Source of the DNA: Zunongwangia sp. ESRF-bin46
Lineage (GTDB): Bacteria; Bacteroidota; Bacteroidia; Flavobacteriales; Flavobacteriaceae
Length of the DNA: 64,000 nucleotides
Direction of reading: 5' to 3'
Assembly (NCBI GenBank): GCA_002631855.1
Contig: NTLF01000022.1
Span: 28,204-92,203 of the forward strand
The stretch's first letter is position 1. Every line of letters begins with the position of its first letter. The notes beneath the pieces were generated by a model. It saw only the letters and a program-made list of their open reading frames with translations, made no database searches and had not been told where the DNA came from. A program made the position numbers and the translations under genes. Below are positions 1 through 10,019 of the stretch, piece after piece.

Positions 1-2819
1 CTTTTGCAGTGTTATTTACCGTAACATCAACTGCAATTGCTCAAAAGGACATTAAAGAACAATCAAAACCAGTAGATGCCACTGAAATTCCTGTAAACCC
101 AGATGTTTTAACAGGTAAACTGGATAATGGCCTTACCTATTACATTCAGAACAATGGAAAACCGGAAGATAAAGTAGAGCTGCGCTTAGTTGTGAATGCT
201 GGTTCTATTTTAGAGAATGAAAACCAACTTGGTCTTGCCCATTTTATGGAGCATATGAACTTTAACGGTACAAAGAATTTTCAGAAAAATGAATTAGTAG
301 ATTACTTGCAAAGTATTGGTGTGAAGTTTGGGGCTGACCTAAATGCTTATACCAGTTTTGATGAAACGGTATACATTTTACCAATTCCAAGTGATGACCC
401 TGAGACTCTAGAAAAAGGTTTCCAAATTATAGAAGATTGGGCCCATAATGCGACCTTGACCGATGAAGCCATCGATGACGAACGCGGTGTTGTTCTTGAA
501 GAATATCGCTTAGGCTTAGGTCCTGATAAACGGATGATGAAAGACTACTTACCAAAATTATTGTATGGGTCTAAATATGCAGAACGCCTTCCTATTGGCA
601 CCAAAGAAAATCTTGAAAATTTTGATTACGAAGATGTTAGAAGCTATTATAGAGACTGGTACCGTCCAGACTTAATGGCCGTAGTAGCCGTGGGTGACCT
701 TGATGTAAAAACATTAAAAGCAAAAATTGAAAAGCATTTTGGGTCTATAGCAAAAGCTAAAAACCCTAAAAGACGTGAAACTTTTGAGCTTCCCAATCAC
801 AAAGAAACATTGGTTTCCATCGCAAGTGACAAAGAAGCCCCTTTTACCCGTGTACAAGTGGTGTACAAAGACCGTTTTGAAGCCCCCGAAGTAGAAACAG
901 TTGTAGATTACAAAGAACAATTGACCAAAAATTTGTTTTCAACAATGATCAATAACAGGCTTCGCGAATTGAGCAATAGTGCAAACCCACCTTTCGTTTT
1001 TGGATTCTCTTATTATGGAAGTACTTACGCACGAGGTAAAAACGCATACCAAAGTATCGCTTCAACCAGCGAAACTGGACAGATGGAAGGACTAAAAGCC
1101 ATATTGGAAGAAAACCAGCGTGTAAAATTATATGGTTTTCAAGAAGGCGAATTTGAGCGTGCTAAAAAAACATTTTTAGCGCAAATGGAAAAGCAATACA
1201 ATGACCGCGACAAACAAGAAAGTGGAAGGATGGTTAATGAATTTGTAAATAATTTCCTTGAAAATGAACCTATTCCAGGTATTGAATGGGAGTATAAAAC
1301 CAGTAAAGAAATACTTCCTTCTATTACTCTTGCTGAAGTAAATGAATTGATAAATCAGTTTATACACGAAGACAACCGGGTCATTATGTTAACCGGTCCT
1401 GAAAAAGAGGGCTTAAAACAGCCTACCGAAGCGGAAGTATTGGCTTTGTTAAAAGAAGTTAAAACTTCAAAAGTAGAGGCATACGAGGATACTGAAGTGC
1501 GTCAAAACTTGGTTGAAAGCCTAAAACCGGAAGGCTCTATTGTTAAGACCGAACAAAACGAAGCGCTTGGTTCTACTACGTTTACGTTAAGTAATGGTGC
1601 GATGGTAACCGTTAAGCCCACCGATTTTAAAAATGATGAAGTATTGTTTGAAGCTTTCAGCTTTGGAGGAACAAGTTTATATTCAGATGAAGATTACCTT
1701 GCAACAGCCTTTGCAAACCAAGGATTGGCTGAAGCCGGAATTGGTGGTCTTTCAAAAACCGATTTATCCAAAATGATGAGTGGTAAAATTGCATCTGTAA
1801 GTCCATACATAAGGAATCTTACCGAAGGTTTGAGTGGTCAAGCTGCCCCAAAAGACCTGGAGACGATGTTTGAAATGATTTATCTATACTTTACAAACTT
1901 GAATAAAGATACGGAAGCCTATCAATCGTTCATTTCAAAACAAAAAGGGTTTTTAGGCAACTTAATGTCCAACCCACAATTTTATTTTTCAGATCAAATA
2001 GGAAAATTTAAAAACAAAGGAAACGACAGGTATACAGGCTTTCCAACACCAGAAGCTTTAGACAAAGCTGATTATGACCTTGCTTACAAAAAATACCAGC
2101 AACGTTTTGCCGATGCGGGTGACTTCCATTTCTACTTTGTAGGAAATGTGGATGAAGAAAAATTAAAAGAGTTTTCAAAAAAATACATTGCTTCGTTACC
2201 ATCTACCAAGTCTAACGAATCATACAAGATAGACGATTTCCGTGAAGATGATAGTTTCAGAAAAAAAGTAATCAATAAAGGAACAGATCCAAAAAGTTTG
2301 GTCACTATTTCTTGGATTGAAGACGATGTTACATATTCAGCAAAGAAAGAGCTTCAAATGAAAGCTTTAGGTGAAATCCTTACCATTAAGCTTATTGAAA
2401 AGCTACGGGAAGAAGAAGGCGGGGTTTACGGTGCTGGTGCCCGTGGAAATTTCAGTAAAATACCGTATGGAGAGGCTTCGTTCAGTATTTCGTTCCCTTG
2501 CGGACCTGAAAACGTAGATAAATTGGTAGAAGCTTCATTAGCTGAAGTAGAAAAAATAAAGACTGAAGGCCCAAGCGATAAAGACCTTGCCAAGGTAAAA
2601 GAAACATTTCTTTTAGAGCATAAGGAAAGTATGAAACAAAACAAGTATTGGCTCTCTTCTATGGTAACTGCAGCTAAAGAAAGCAGGGACGCTTCAAAAA
2701 TGCTCAATTTTGAAAAAGCAGTAGAAGCATTGAACAAAAAAGATATCCAGAAAATGGCAAATGATATTCTGGACAAAAACTATTTATTGGGAATCTTAAT
2801 GCCTGAGGAACAAAAATAG
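1..2819 (+). CDS. M16 family zinc metallopeptidase (insulinase/pitrilysin-like), 5' end cut off
   Basis: A two-lobed M16 peptidase that degrades peptides, probably in the periplasm. The inverted zinc motif HFMEH is encoded at 240-254 and the downstream acidic ligand region (LEEYRLG) follows about 80 residues later; a second, inactive M16 lobe fills the C-terminal half. The first possible start inside the window is a GTG at 9, but the frame is open to base 3 and reads FAVLFTVTSTAIAQ, which is the end of a signal peptide. The real start therefore lies before the window and the gene is partial. About 936 residues are visible, a normal length for the Bacteroidota two-lobe form. A stem-loop terminator follows at 2842. 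Confidence 0.9.
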   Translation, partial: FAVLFTVTSTAIAQKDIKEQSKPVDATEIPVNPDVLTGKLDNGLTYYIQNNGKPEDKVELRLVVNAGSILENENQLGLAHFMEHMNFNGTKNFQKNELVDYLQSIGVKFGADLNAYTSFDETVYILPIPSDDPETLEKGFQIIEDWAHNATLTDEAIDDERGVVLEEYRLGLGPDKRMMKDYLPKLLYGSKYAERLPIGTKENLENFDYEDVRSYYRDWYRPDLMAVVAVGDLDVKTLKAKIEKHFGSIAKAKNPKRRETFELPNHKETLVSIASDKEAPFTRVQVVYKDRFEAPEVETVVDYKEQLTKNLFSTMINNRLRELSNSANPPFVFGFSYYGSTYARGKNAYQSIASTSETGQMEGLKAILEENQRVKLYGFQEGEFERAKKTFLAQMEKQYNDRDKQESGRMVNEFVNNFLENEPIPGIEWEYKTSKEILPSITLAEVNELINQFIHEDNRVIMLTGPEKEGLKQPTEAEVLALLKEVKTSKVEAYEDTEVRQNLVESLKPEGSIVKTEQNEALGSTTFTLSNGAMVTVKPTDFKNDEVLFEAFSFGGTSLYSDEDYLATAFANQGLAEAGIGGLSKTDLSKMMSGKIASVSPYIRNLTEGLSGQAAPKDLETMFEMIYLYFTNLNKDTEAYQSFISKQKGFLGNLMSNPQFYFSDQIGKFKNKGNDRYTGFPTPEALDKADYDLAYKKYQQRFADAGDFHFYFVGNVDEEKLKEFSKKYIASLPSTKSNESYKIDDFREDDSFRKKVINKGTDPKSLVTISWIEDDVTYSAKKELQMKALGEILTIKLIEKLREEEGGVYGAGARGNFSKIPYGEASFSISFPCGPENVDKLVEASLAEVEKIKTEGPSDKDLAKVKETFLLEHKESMKQNKYWLSSMVTAAKESRDASKMLNFEKAVEALNKKDIQKMANDILDKNYLLGILMPEEQK

Positions 2820-2841
2820 TCTATCTCTTACTTGATTACAG

Positions 2842-2870
2842 AAGGGTTTCCGAACAGGAAGCCCTTTTTT
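2842..2870 (+). terminator. Rho-independent terminator after the M16 peptidase gene
   Basis: A 10-bp stem (AAGGGTTTCC with GGAAGCCCTT, one G-T pair) with loop GAACA is followed directly by a T run and ATT. It lies 22 bases after the peptidase stop codon and separates that gene from parA. Confidence 0.85.
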
Positions 2871-2987
2871 ATTAAAAAAAACACCGTTTCATCAAATTTG
2901 AAAAAAATGTTCACTTCCTGTTAACAAAAATGATTTTATGTCCGCAGAATTAATCGTATTTTTAGCCTTTAAACCATAACAGACTTA

Positions 2988-3749
2988 ATGGGTAAAATAA
3001 TAGCAATTGCCAATCAAAAAGGAGGCGTGGGCAAAACCACCACCTCGGTAAATTTAGCTGCCTCTTTAGGCGTATTAGAGAAAAAAGTTTTATTGATTGA
3101 TGCCGATCCCCAGGCCAATGCTACTTCGGGATTGGGTATTGATGTAGAAGAAGTTGAAAAAGGTACGTACCAAATACTGGAACACACCATAGCTGCTGCC
3201 GATGCCATTATGGAAACTTCTTCGCCTAATTTGCACCTTATTCCGGCGCATATAGACTTGGTTGCCATAGAAATTGAACTGGTTGATCAAGACAAGCGTG
3301 AATCGATGCTGAAAAATGCAATTACAGGCTTAAAAGAGCAATACGACTATATTTTAATTGATTGTGCGCCATCACTTGGGTTGCTTACACTAAATGCTTT
3401 AACAGCTGCAGATTCTGTCATCATTCCTATTCAGTGTGAATACTTTGCTTTGGAAGGTTTAGGAAAATTATTAAACACAATAAAAAGTGTTCAAAAAATA
3501 CATAATAACAACCTCGATATTGAAGGCTTGTTATTGACTATGTACGATTCTCGTTTACGCCTTTCCAACCAAGTGGTAGATGAAGTTAAAAAACATTTTG
3601 ACGAAATGGTCTTTAAGACAATCATTATGCGAAATGTCCGTTTAAGTGAAGCACCTAGCTATGGCGAAAGTATCATTAGCTATGATGCAAGTAGTAAAGG
3701 CGCCAATAATTATTTAAGTTTGGCACAAGAGTTAATTGAAAAAAACTAG
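2988..3749 (+). CDS. parA: ParA chromosome-partitioning ATPase
   Basis: ParA/Soj ATPase that works with ParB to segregate replicated origins. The 253-residue protein starts almost at once with the deviant Walker A motif KGGVGKTT (residues 11-18), followed by the Walker A' DADPQ motif and the Walker B region LIDCAPS; this is the whole protein, with no N-terminal DNA-binding domain, as in chromosomal Soj proteins. parB follows after 9 bases, so the two are cotranscribed. The leader holds a weak -7-like element (TATTTTTA, near 2956) but no clear -33 partner. No parS site matching the usual 16-base palindrome was seen nearby. Confidence 0.97.
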   Translation: MGKIIAIANQKGGVGKTTTSVNLAASLGVLEKKVLLIDADPQANATSGLGIDVEEVEKGTYQILEHTIAAADAIMETSSPNLHLIPAHIDLVAIEIELVDQDKRESMLKNAITGLKEQYDYILIDCAPSLGLLTLNALTAADSVIIPIQCEYFALEGLGKLLNTIKSVQKIHNNNLDIEGLLLTMYDSRLRLSNQVVDEVKKHFDEMVFKTIIMRNVRLSEAPSYGESIISYDASSKGANNYLSLAQELIEKN

Positions 3750-3758
3750 AAACGATCG

Positions 3759-4661
3759 ATGGCGAAAGCAACAAAAAAACAAGCCTTAGGACGAGGACTT
3801 TCAGCTTTACTGAATGATCCCTCAAATGATATAAAATCTGCTGAAGATAAAAACGCAGACAAAGTAGTTGGTAATATTGTTGAATTGGAACTGGAAACGA
3901 TTGAAGTAAATCCATTTCAACCACGTACCAGCTTTAATGAAGAAACATTGCGTGAGTTAGCTTCTTCCATAAAAGAATTAGGAGTAATTCAGCCTATAAC
4001 CGTTCGTAAATTAGGTTTTAATAAATACCAATTAGTAAGTGGAGAGCGTCGTTATAGAGCTTCAAAACTAATAGGCTTAGAGCGTATTCCTGCATACATA
4101 CGCATTGCGAACGATCAAGAGTCGTTAGAGATGGCCTTGGTAGAAAATATTCAACGCCAAGATTTAGACCCTATAGAAATTGCACTCTCTTACCAACGTT
4201 TAATTGAAGAAATTGAAATTACACAAGAAGAATTAAGTGATCGTGTGGGTAAAAACCGTTCGACGATTGCCAATTATTTACGTCTTTTAAAACTTGACCC
4301 TATTATCCAAACCGGAATGCGGGATGGGTTTATTTCAATGGGTCACGGACGTGCTTTAATCAATGTTGATAACACTGATCATCAATTGGACATTTACGAA
4401 AAAATTCTTAGCAACAAGCTCTCTGTACGTGATACCGAGGCTTTGGTACGCACCTACAAGTCTGGTGATGAAAAACAAAGCAAGCCAGCTAAAAAGGCAA
4501 CACCTCAATTTGCCAATAAAGGCAGAAAAGAATTAGAAGATCTTTTAGAAACAAAAGTTAATGTAAAAGTTTCAAAGTCAGGAAAAGGGCAATTGGTTGT
4601 TCCTTTTAAAAACAAAGAAGATTTTCTACGCATTCTCAAGCTATTAAAAAGTGAAAAGTAG
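3759..4661 (+). CDS. parB: ParB chromosome-partitioning DNA-binding protein
   Basis: ParB/Spo0J binds parS and loads onto DNA as a CTP-dependent clamp. The 300-residue protein opens with the typical ALGRGLSALL segment, has the ParB box with NPFQPR and the CTP-binding GERRYRA motif, then the helix-turn-helix region (TQEELSDRVGKNRSTIANYLRLL) split here by position at about residues 160-182, and a C-terminal dimerization domain. It sits directly behind parA and its last 11 bases overlap the next gene. Confidence 0.97.
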   Translation: MAKATKKQALGRGLSALLNDPSNDIKSAEDKNADKVVGNIVELELETIEVNPFQPRTSFNEETLRELASSIKELGVIQPITVRKLGFNKYQLVSGERRYRASKLIGLERIPAYIRIANDQESLEMALVENIQRQDLDPIEIALSYQRLIEEIEITQEELSDRVGKNRSTIANYLRLLKLDPIIQTGMRDGFISMGHGRALINVDNTDHQLDIYEKILSNKLSVRDTEALVRTYKSGDEKQSKPAKKATPQFANKGRKELEDLLETKVNVKVSKSGKGQLVVPFKNKEDFLRILKLLKSEK

Positions 4662-5250
4662 GTTTTTAAATATCCTATTTCTTGTACTGGCAATTTCAAC
4701 TTTTGCACAAGAAGCCGATTCTACTGCTGTACAAAAAGATAGCGTGGTTGTATCTGAAAAGAATAATGGTATCGTAATAAAAGATACTGTTTTAGAAAAA
4801 AAACCATATAATCCATTAGCACCATCAAAAGCTGCATTCTATTCTGCTGTGGTACCAGGTTTAGGACAAGCTTACAATAAAAAGTACTGGAAAATCCCTA
4901 TCGTTTATGCAGGAATGGCTACTGGGGTTTATTTTTATTTAAAAAATGATGATGATTATAACCAGTTTAGAGATGCCTATAAAAGACGTTTAGCTGGTTT
5001 TACTGATGATGAGTTTCAAGGTATTTCAGACGATCGATTAATAGACGCACAGCGAAACGCTAAAAAAAATAAAGATTACAGCATTATTGCTGTGGTCGTT
5101 GTATATATGTTGAATATTGTCGACGCGAATGTTGATGCACACCTTCAGCAGTATAATATTTCTGAAGACCTTTCAATTACTCCAAATTTTGAAGTAAACC
5201 CAATTAACACACAAGCCAATTACGGTTTATCATTTCGATTTAAATTATAA
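4651..5250 (+). CDS. DUF5683 domain membrane/exported protein
   Basis: A 199-residue protein of the DUF5683 family, function unknown. It has an N-terminal signal sequence ending in STFAQ and the family signature PGLGQAYN followed by a hydrophobic stretch (residues about 60-95), then a second hydrophobic segment near residue 145. The start is a GTG that overlaps the end of parB by 11 bases; no ATG gives a complete signal peptide, so the GTG is preferred. The stop overlaps the dapB start in TAATG. The parA-parB-DUF5683-dapB-lepB order is common in Flavobacteriaceae, so translational coupling is likely. Confidence 0.85.
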   Translation: MKSRFLNILFLVLAISTFAQEADSTAVQKDSVVVSEKNNGIVIKDTVLEKKPYNPLAPSKAAFYSAVVPGLGQAYNKKYWKIPIVYAGMATGVYFYLKNDDDYNQFRDAYKRRLAGFTDDEFQGISDDRLIDAQRNAKKNKDYSIIAVVVVYMLNIVDANVDAHLQQYNISEDLSITPNFEVNPINTQANYGLSFRFKL

Positions 5251-5954
5251 TGAAATTAGCAATTTTAGGATACGGTAAAATGGGTAAGACCATTGAAAAG
5301 TTAGCTCTTGAAAAAGGCCACGAGATTGTATATATATCAGGTAGTGATTTTGAAGAAGGAAACCTTAAAAACGCCGAAGCAGCTATAGAGTTTTCAGTAC
5401 CCGAAGCGGCTGTAAAAAATATAACACTTTGTTTTAAAGAAAGTATTCCTGTTGTTTGTGGTACAACTGGCTGGCTCGATGATTATGAAAAAGTGCTAAA
5501 TAAATGTGAAGAGCGTAACGGAAGATTCATTTATGCGTCCAACTTCAGTGTAGGTGTTAATTTATTTTTCAGTATGAATGAGCATGTAGCTAAGTTAATG
5601 GCGCCGTGGGATGAATATGATGTTTCTGTAGAGGAAATTCACCACACGCAAAAGAAAGATGCCCCTAGCGGCACGGCCATTACCATTGCAGAAGGGATTA
5701 TAAAACATTCTGATAAAGAAAACTGGAAGTTGGATGAAGCTTCAGAAAAAACAATTCCAATAACAGCAAAACGGGAAGGTGATGTAAAAGGGACACACAG
5801 TGTGGAATATAGCTCAAAAATTGATACTATTTCAATAAAGCACAAGGCTCATACACGCGACGGATTTGCAAAAGGTGCTATCCTTGCTGCAGAATGGCTT
5901 TCAAAAAAAGAAAGCGGTGTTTACACGATGAAAGATGTGTTGGGAATTTCGTAG
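5250..5954 (+). CDS. dapB: 4-hydroxy-tetrahydrodipicolinate reductase
   Basis: DapB reduces 4-hydroxy-tetrahydrodipicolinate with NAD(P)H in the lysine/diaminopimelate pathway. The N-terminal Rossmann fold has GYGKMGK (residues 7-13), and the signature EEIHHTQKKDAPSGTA near residue 130 carries the catalytic His and Lys. At 234 residues it is the short Bacteroidota form. The ATG overlaps the preceding stop codon (TAATG), so translation is coupled to the DUF5683 gene. Confidence 0.95.
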   Translation: MKLAILGYGKMGKTIEKLALEKGHEIVYISGSDFEEGNLKNAEAAIEFSVPEAAVKNITLCFKESIPVVCGTTGWLDDYEKVLNKCEERNGRFIYASNFSVGVNLFFSMNEHVAKLMAPWDEYDVSVEEIHHTQKKDAPSGTAITIAEGIIKHSDKENWKLDEASEKTIPITAKREGDVKGTHSVEYSSKIDTISIKHKAHTRDGFAKGAILAAEWLSKKESGVYTMKDVLGIS

Positions 5955-6023
5955 TATTGCATTGTAATTATTAAAAAAATTAGATAAAAAAGAAGATACA
6001 TATCTTCAGAAAATATATAAAAG

Positions 6024-7598
6024 ATGAGTTGGACAGGTTGGTTAATATTTTTCCTATTAGTACAAGTAATCCACTTTTTGGGCACTTGGAAGTTATACGT
6101 TAAAGCTGGAAGACAAGCTTGGGAAGCTGCAGTTCCTGTTTATAATGCTGTGGTTTTAATGAAAATTATCAACCGCCCTTGGTGGTGGACCATTCTACTT
6201 TTTATTCCTATTGTTAACTTAATTATGTTCCCCGTTGTTTGGGTAGAAACTCTTAGAAGTTTTGGCCGAAACAGCAATGCAGATACTTTTCTTGCCATTA
6301 TTACAGTTGGTTTATACATCTATTACATTAACTATACGCAAGAAGTAACCTACATTGAAGAGCGTAGCTTAAAACCACGAACTGCTGCGGGAGAATGGGT
6401 AAGTTCCATATTATTTGCTGTAGTGGCAGCAACTATTGTACACACCTATTTTATGCAACCGTTTACCATCCCTACCGCATCGTTGGAAAAAACATTATTG
6501 GTAGGTGATTTTCTATTTGTAAGCAAGTTTCATTATGGTGCTAGAGCGCCTATGACGCCTCTTTCATTCCCAATGGTTCACGATACCATTCCGGTGGTAA
6601 AAACAAAGTCATACATTCCAAAACCACAAATACCATATTTTAGGTTTCCAGGGTTTGAAGATATTGAACGCAATGATATTGTTGTGTTTAACTGGCCAAT
6701 TGATGAGTTTGAAGATATTGGACCACCACCAAAAGGTCATGCTTACAAGCCTATTGACAAAAAATCGAACTACGTAAAACGTTGTGTGGGCTTACCAGGA
6801 GACTCTTTAGAAATTCGTGATGGGTATGTATACATTGACGGAAAACAAAATGACTTACCAGACCGTTCTAAAATTCAGTTTTCATATGCATTTAGAACAA
6901 AAGGTAAAATCAATCCAAATATATTTAGAAATCAATATGATATTACCGACGGTATTGGGTATGACGAAAATTTAAAAGCATACATTCTACCAGCAGTTTC
7001 AGATGAGGCGTTGGCTAAGATGAAGAAGAATCCAAATATAGCTGAGGTTTTCAGGTATAAATCTGAAGAAGACGTGTTTGATGCTGGGATTTTTCCGCAA
7101 GACGATCGGTATAAATGGAACGCCGATAATTTTGGACCAATTTATATTCCGAAGAAAGGTGCTACAGTTGACATAAACCTTGAATCACTTCCGTTTTACC
7201 GTCGCATAATAGAGGTATATGAAGGCAGCGAATTAGGTATTGACAATAAAATAACCACTTCTGGAAACCAAGTATTGCTCAATGGAAATCCTATGAGCAA
7301 CTACACCTTTAAACAAGATTACTACTGGATGATGGGTGATAACCGTAACAACTCGCAAGATGCGCGTATGTGGGGTTATGTACCTTTTAACCACGTAGTT
7401 GGTAAACCGGTTTTTATCTGGATGAGCTGGGATAGCACCAAACAAGGTATTATGAATAAAATACGTTGGGAACGTCTCTTTACAACGGTAGGCGGCAAAG
7501 GTAAACCGGTTTCATACCTTTCTTATTTCTTAGTTTTATTAGGTATTTGGTTTGCTTTTGATTTTTTCAGAAAAAGAAGAAAAAAGAGCGGTAAGTAA
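6024..7598 (+). CDS. lepB: Signal peptidase I, long Bacteroidota form
   Basis: Membrane serine protease that removes signal peptides. Residues 1-110 form an extra block of three membrane helices (DUF5684-like) not found in proteobacterial LepB. The catalytic Ser is S153 (IPTASLEKTL) and the catalytic Lys is K252 (KRCVGLPGD); the GDNRNNSQDARMWG box lies near residue 440. A long insertion lies between the Lys box and the GDN box. At 524 residues it is normal for Bacteroidota. A 7-bp hairpin (GAAGATA-CA-TATCTTC, 5992-6007) sits just before the start, where it could affect ribosome access. Confidence 0.94.
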   Translation: MSWTGWLIFFLLVQVIHFLGTWKLYVKAGRQAWEAAVPVYNAVVLMKIINRPWWWTILLFIPIVNLIMFPVVWVETLRSFGRNSNADTFLAIITVGLYIYYINYTQEVTYIEERSLKPRTAAGEWVSSILFAVVAATIVHTYFMQPFTIPTASLEKTLLVGDFLFVSKFHYGARAPMTPLSFPMVHDTIPVVKTKSYIPKPQIPYFRFPGFEDIERNDIVVFNWPIDEFEDIGPPPKGHAYKPIDKKSNYVKRCVGLPGDSLEIRDGYVYIDGKQNDLPDRSKIQFSYAFRTKGKINPNIFRNQYDITDGIGYDENLKAYILPAVSDEALAKMKKNPNIAEVFRYKSEEDVFDAGIFPQDDRYKWNADNFGPIYIPKKGATVDINLESLPFYRRIIEVYEGSELGIDNKITTSGNQVLLNGNPMSNYTFKQDYYWMMGDNRNNSQDARMWGYVPFNHVVGKPVFIWMSWDSTKQGIMNKIRWERLFTTVGGKGKPVSYLSYFLVLLGIWFAFDFFRKRRKKSGK

Positions 7599-7626
7599 AA
7601 AAGAAAAGCATCTCTATTAGCTTAGC

Positions 7627-7634
7627 TAATTTTG
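7627..7634 (+). promoter_or_regulatory. Possible -7 promoter element before the WbqC-like gene
   Basis: TAATTTTG fits the Bacteroidota -7 consensus TAnnTTTG. It ends 5 bases before the ATG, so a transcript from it would be almost leaderless, and no clear -33 TTG is present. An ATTAGC-TTA-GCTAAT inverted repeat (7617-7631) overlaps it. Weak evidence. Confidence 0.35.
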
Positions 7635-7639
7635 TTGAA

Positions 7640-8260
7640 ATGGAATCTATTTTAGTACATCCTACTTATTTTCCTTCCATCGCACAAATGGTGGCTGTAA
7701 GCCAAGCTGAAAAGGTAGTTTTTGAAGTGGCTGGCAATTACCAAAAACAGTCATACCGCACTCGTGCGTATATTGCACATAGTAATGGAAAGCTGTTGCT
7801 CAACATTCCTATTAAACATACAGGAAAACGTCAAAAGTCTAAAGAAGTTATGGTAGAAAATGATTTTCCTTGGCAATCTCAACACTGGAAATCATTAGAA
7901 ACGGCGTACCGCACTTCCCCCTTTTTTGAGTTTTATGAGGACGAACTATATCCGTTGTTTAACGAACCAGCTGAAAGGCTCTTAGACCACAATATCCGTA
8001 TTTTTAATACTGTTTGTGAATTAATAGAGTTAGAAGTTCCTATTACTTACACACAAGAATATTTAAAAGAACCTGAAAACAACAAAGACTTGCGCTATTT
8101 AGCTAAAGCAAAAAACCAAAAAACATTTAATTTAAAGCCTTACAAACAAGTTTTTGAAGCTAACCACGGATTTCTATCAAACCTATCAATTTTGGATCTA
8201 TTATTTAATGAAGGACCCAACACGCTTAACTATTTGCAACAACAGGAAGTTCAGTTTTGA
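7640..8260 (+). CDS. WbqC-like family protein
   Basis: WbqC-family protein of 206 residues, a family often found in polysaccharide or glycan biosynthesis loci but without a settled reaction. The family hallmarks are the N-terminal HPTYFPS segment and the central region rich in aromatic and basic residues (YRTSPFFEFY). It follows lepB after 41 bases and converges on bshC, 11 bases away, at its 3' end. Confidence 0.85.
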   Translation: MESILVHPTYFPSIAQMVAVSQAEKVVFEVAGNYQKQSYRTRAYIAHSNGKLLLNIPIKHTGKRQKSKEVMVENDFPWQSQHWKSLETAYRTSPFFEFYEDELYPLFNEPAERLLDHNIRIFNTVCELIELEVPITYTQEYLKEPENNKDLRYLAKAKNQKTFNLKPYKQVFEANHGFLSNLSILDLLFNEGPNTLNYLQQQEVQF

Positions 8261-8271
8261 GGTTTATTATA

Positions 8272-9864
8272 TTAGAGTTCTAAAACAGTAAACTTATTCA
8301 CTAAGGGATCTAAATTATTTTTAACTTCAGAAAGTAAACCCGTTCCATGTTCTAAGTAAAATTCTGAAAAATTCATGGTGCGTTCTTGCAAACTTTGGTT
8401 GGGAAATAAGGTGTTTTGAATTTTTGTCAGTCGTTCTAACTCATCTGCCAATTTACGTTTCTGCGCTTTCAATAAACGCTTTTCTAAGTTATCTAACCCG
8501 TTTAATTGCTTTTTCTCTTGTGCACCAACGGCTCCTAAAAAAGAAGCATCTGTTTTTTCAGCAATTGTATATAAATCTTTAAACTGCTGTTGAAGATGCT
8601 CACGCTGTTCAGAAAAATCGATATCAATTTCTGAAATTCGATGCGTGTGCTTTATTTTCAATTCATGTTGTTTCAGGAATAAGTCTTCTACTGAAACATT
8701 TAACTTATCAAGTTTTTTTGAAAGCTTAGAAGGTAGAAGCAACACTGAGTTCCGAAGCAATAGCATAGGGAAAGGCACTTCTACCGCATTAAAATAATCT
8801 TTTAATTGAAACCAATAGGCCAATTCACCACCACCGCCAACATAACATAGATTAGGTAACACCACCTCTTGAAACAGTGGTCTAAGTAACGCATTGGGTG
8901 AAAACCGCTCGGGATGATTCTCTAACTCTTCAAGCAATTCTTCTTTTGTAAACGACAGGTCAGTTTCGTTAATATAGAAGGTTCCGTCTCGTTCAATGAT
9001 ACGTTCGCGAAGCCCTTCTTTCAAGTAAAACAGGTTTATTTCCCGTGGGTGTACTTGTTCGGTATAACCCAAATCGGTGAGTTGTTTGGTGGTTTCTGTT
9101 ACTTTTTTAAAAGATAGGTTTTCAGTCAACTCTTTTTCAGCATACGGGATAAACGCTTTTTTAAGTGAAGCATCATTTCCATCAATAATTACTAAACCGT
9201 ATGTTTTAAATAATTCGTTAGCAAGGTAACGAGTAGCAGCTGTTAGGTTTTTATGTTTCGTATAGGCTTCTGCAAAAAGGTCGGTTAGGTATTGTGCGTG
9301 TTCACTATTTCCTAATTTGGCTTTTACTGCTCCTAAAACCTCATCTAATCCTTTTGTAGATAATTCCCCTACTGCTCCAGACGCTTCCCTACTCCACTGT
9401 ATTTTTTTCCCTTCGAGATTAAAATAGTTTATCTCTTCAAAATCGTGGTCTTCGCTTGCCATCCAATAAACCGGTACAAAATGGTTTTCAGGGTCTTCTT
9501 TGTTTAGTTTTTCTGAAAGATTAATTACCGAGAATATTTTATATAAAAAATAAAGTGGCCCTGTAAATAAATTGAGTTGATGGCCAGTAGTGATGGTAAG
9601 GGTATTCTTATCTGCGAGCGATTGTATATTATCCCGCGTTTCTTTGGAAATGGAAGCGTTTATATATTGCTTTTTTAATGCTTCAACTAATATATCTCTA
9701 GATTCTTGTGTAAAACTTTGCTTGGCTTCTATCTGTTTTTTGAAGTTCCCCACCTTCGGAAAATTTCCGTAGAAAGAGGTTAAACTATCATTTTCAGCAA
9801 GATAGTCGCAAATTAAGTTTGAAAAATAACCTGTTTCGGCGTACGGGATTGTTTTAGTTGGCAT
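8272..9864 (-). CDS. bshC: Putative cysteine ligase BshC of bacillithiol synthesis
   Basis: BshC is thought to add cysteine to glucosaminyl-malate, the last step of bacillithiol synthesis. The 530-residue protein has the family signature TTGHQLNLFTGPLYFLYK near residue 95, the HDFEEIN motif near residue 168, and a C-terminal coiled-coil region rich in Lys/Glu/Leu (about residues 385-490). Length is normal for the family. It is a single minus-strand gene between plus-strand genes. bshA and bshB are not in this window. Confidence 0.94.
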   Translation of the reverse strand: MPTKTIPYAETGYFSNLICDYLAENDSLTSFYGNFPKVGNFKKQIEAKQSFTQESRDILVEALKKQYINASISKETRDNIQSLADKNTLTITTGHQLNLFTGPLYFLYKIFSVINLSEKLNKEDPENHFVPVYWMASEDHDFEEINYFNLEGKKIQWSREASGAVGELSTKGLDEVLGAVKAKLGNSEHAQYLTDLFAEAYTKHKNLTAATRYLANELFKTYGLVIIDGNDASLKKAFIPYAEKELTENLSFKKVTETTKQLTDLGYTEQVHPREINLFYLKEGLRERIIERDGTFYINETDLSFTKEELLEELENHPERFSPNALLRPLFQEVVLPNLCYVGGGGELAYWFQLKDYFNAVEVPFPMLLLRNSVLLLPSKLSKKLDKLNVSVEDLFLKQHELKIKHTHRISEIDIDFSEQREHLQQQFKDLYTIAEKTDASFLGAVGAQEKKQLNGLDNLEKRLLKAQKRKLADELERLTKIQNTLFPNQSLQERTMNFSEFYLEHGTGLLSEVKNNLDPLVNKFTVLEL

Positions 9865-10019
9865 ATAACATTAGAAAATTGACACAAAGGTAACCACTTT
9901 GCGTGGTTTGTGATTTTAAAGATACGTTAATGTTGGCGGGTTTCAAATTCGAAACTTTTTTGAGATTTCAATTCTATAAATTCAGCTATCTTTAACGCTT
10001 CAAAGAAAAACACATACGA

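Noticed and set aside
9940..9955. Possible parS site: GTTTC-AAATTC-GAAAC
   Set aside because: The parS palindrome has four bases (ACGT) between GTTTC and GAAAC; this has six and a different centre, so it is only a chance palindrome.
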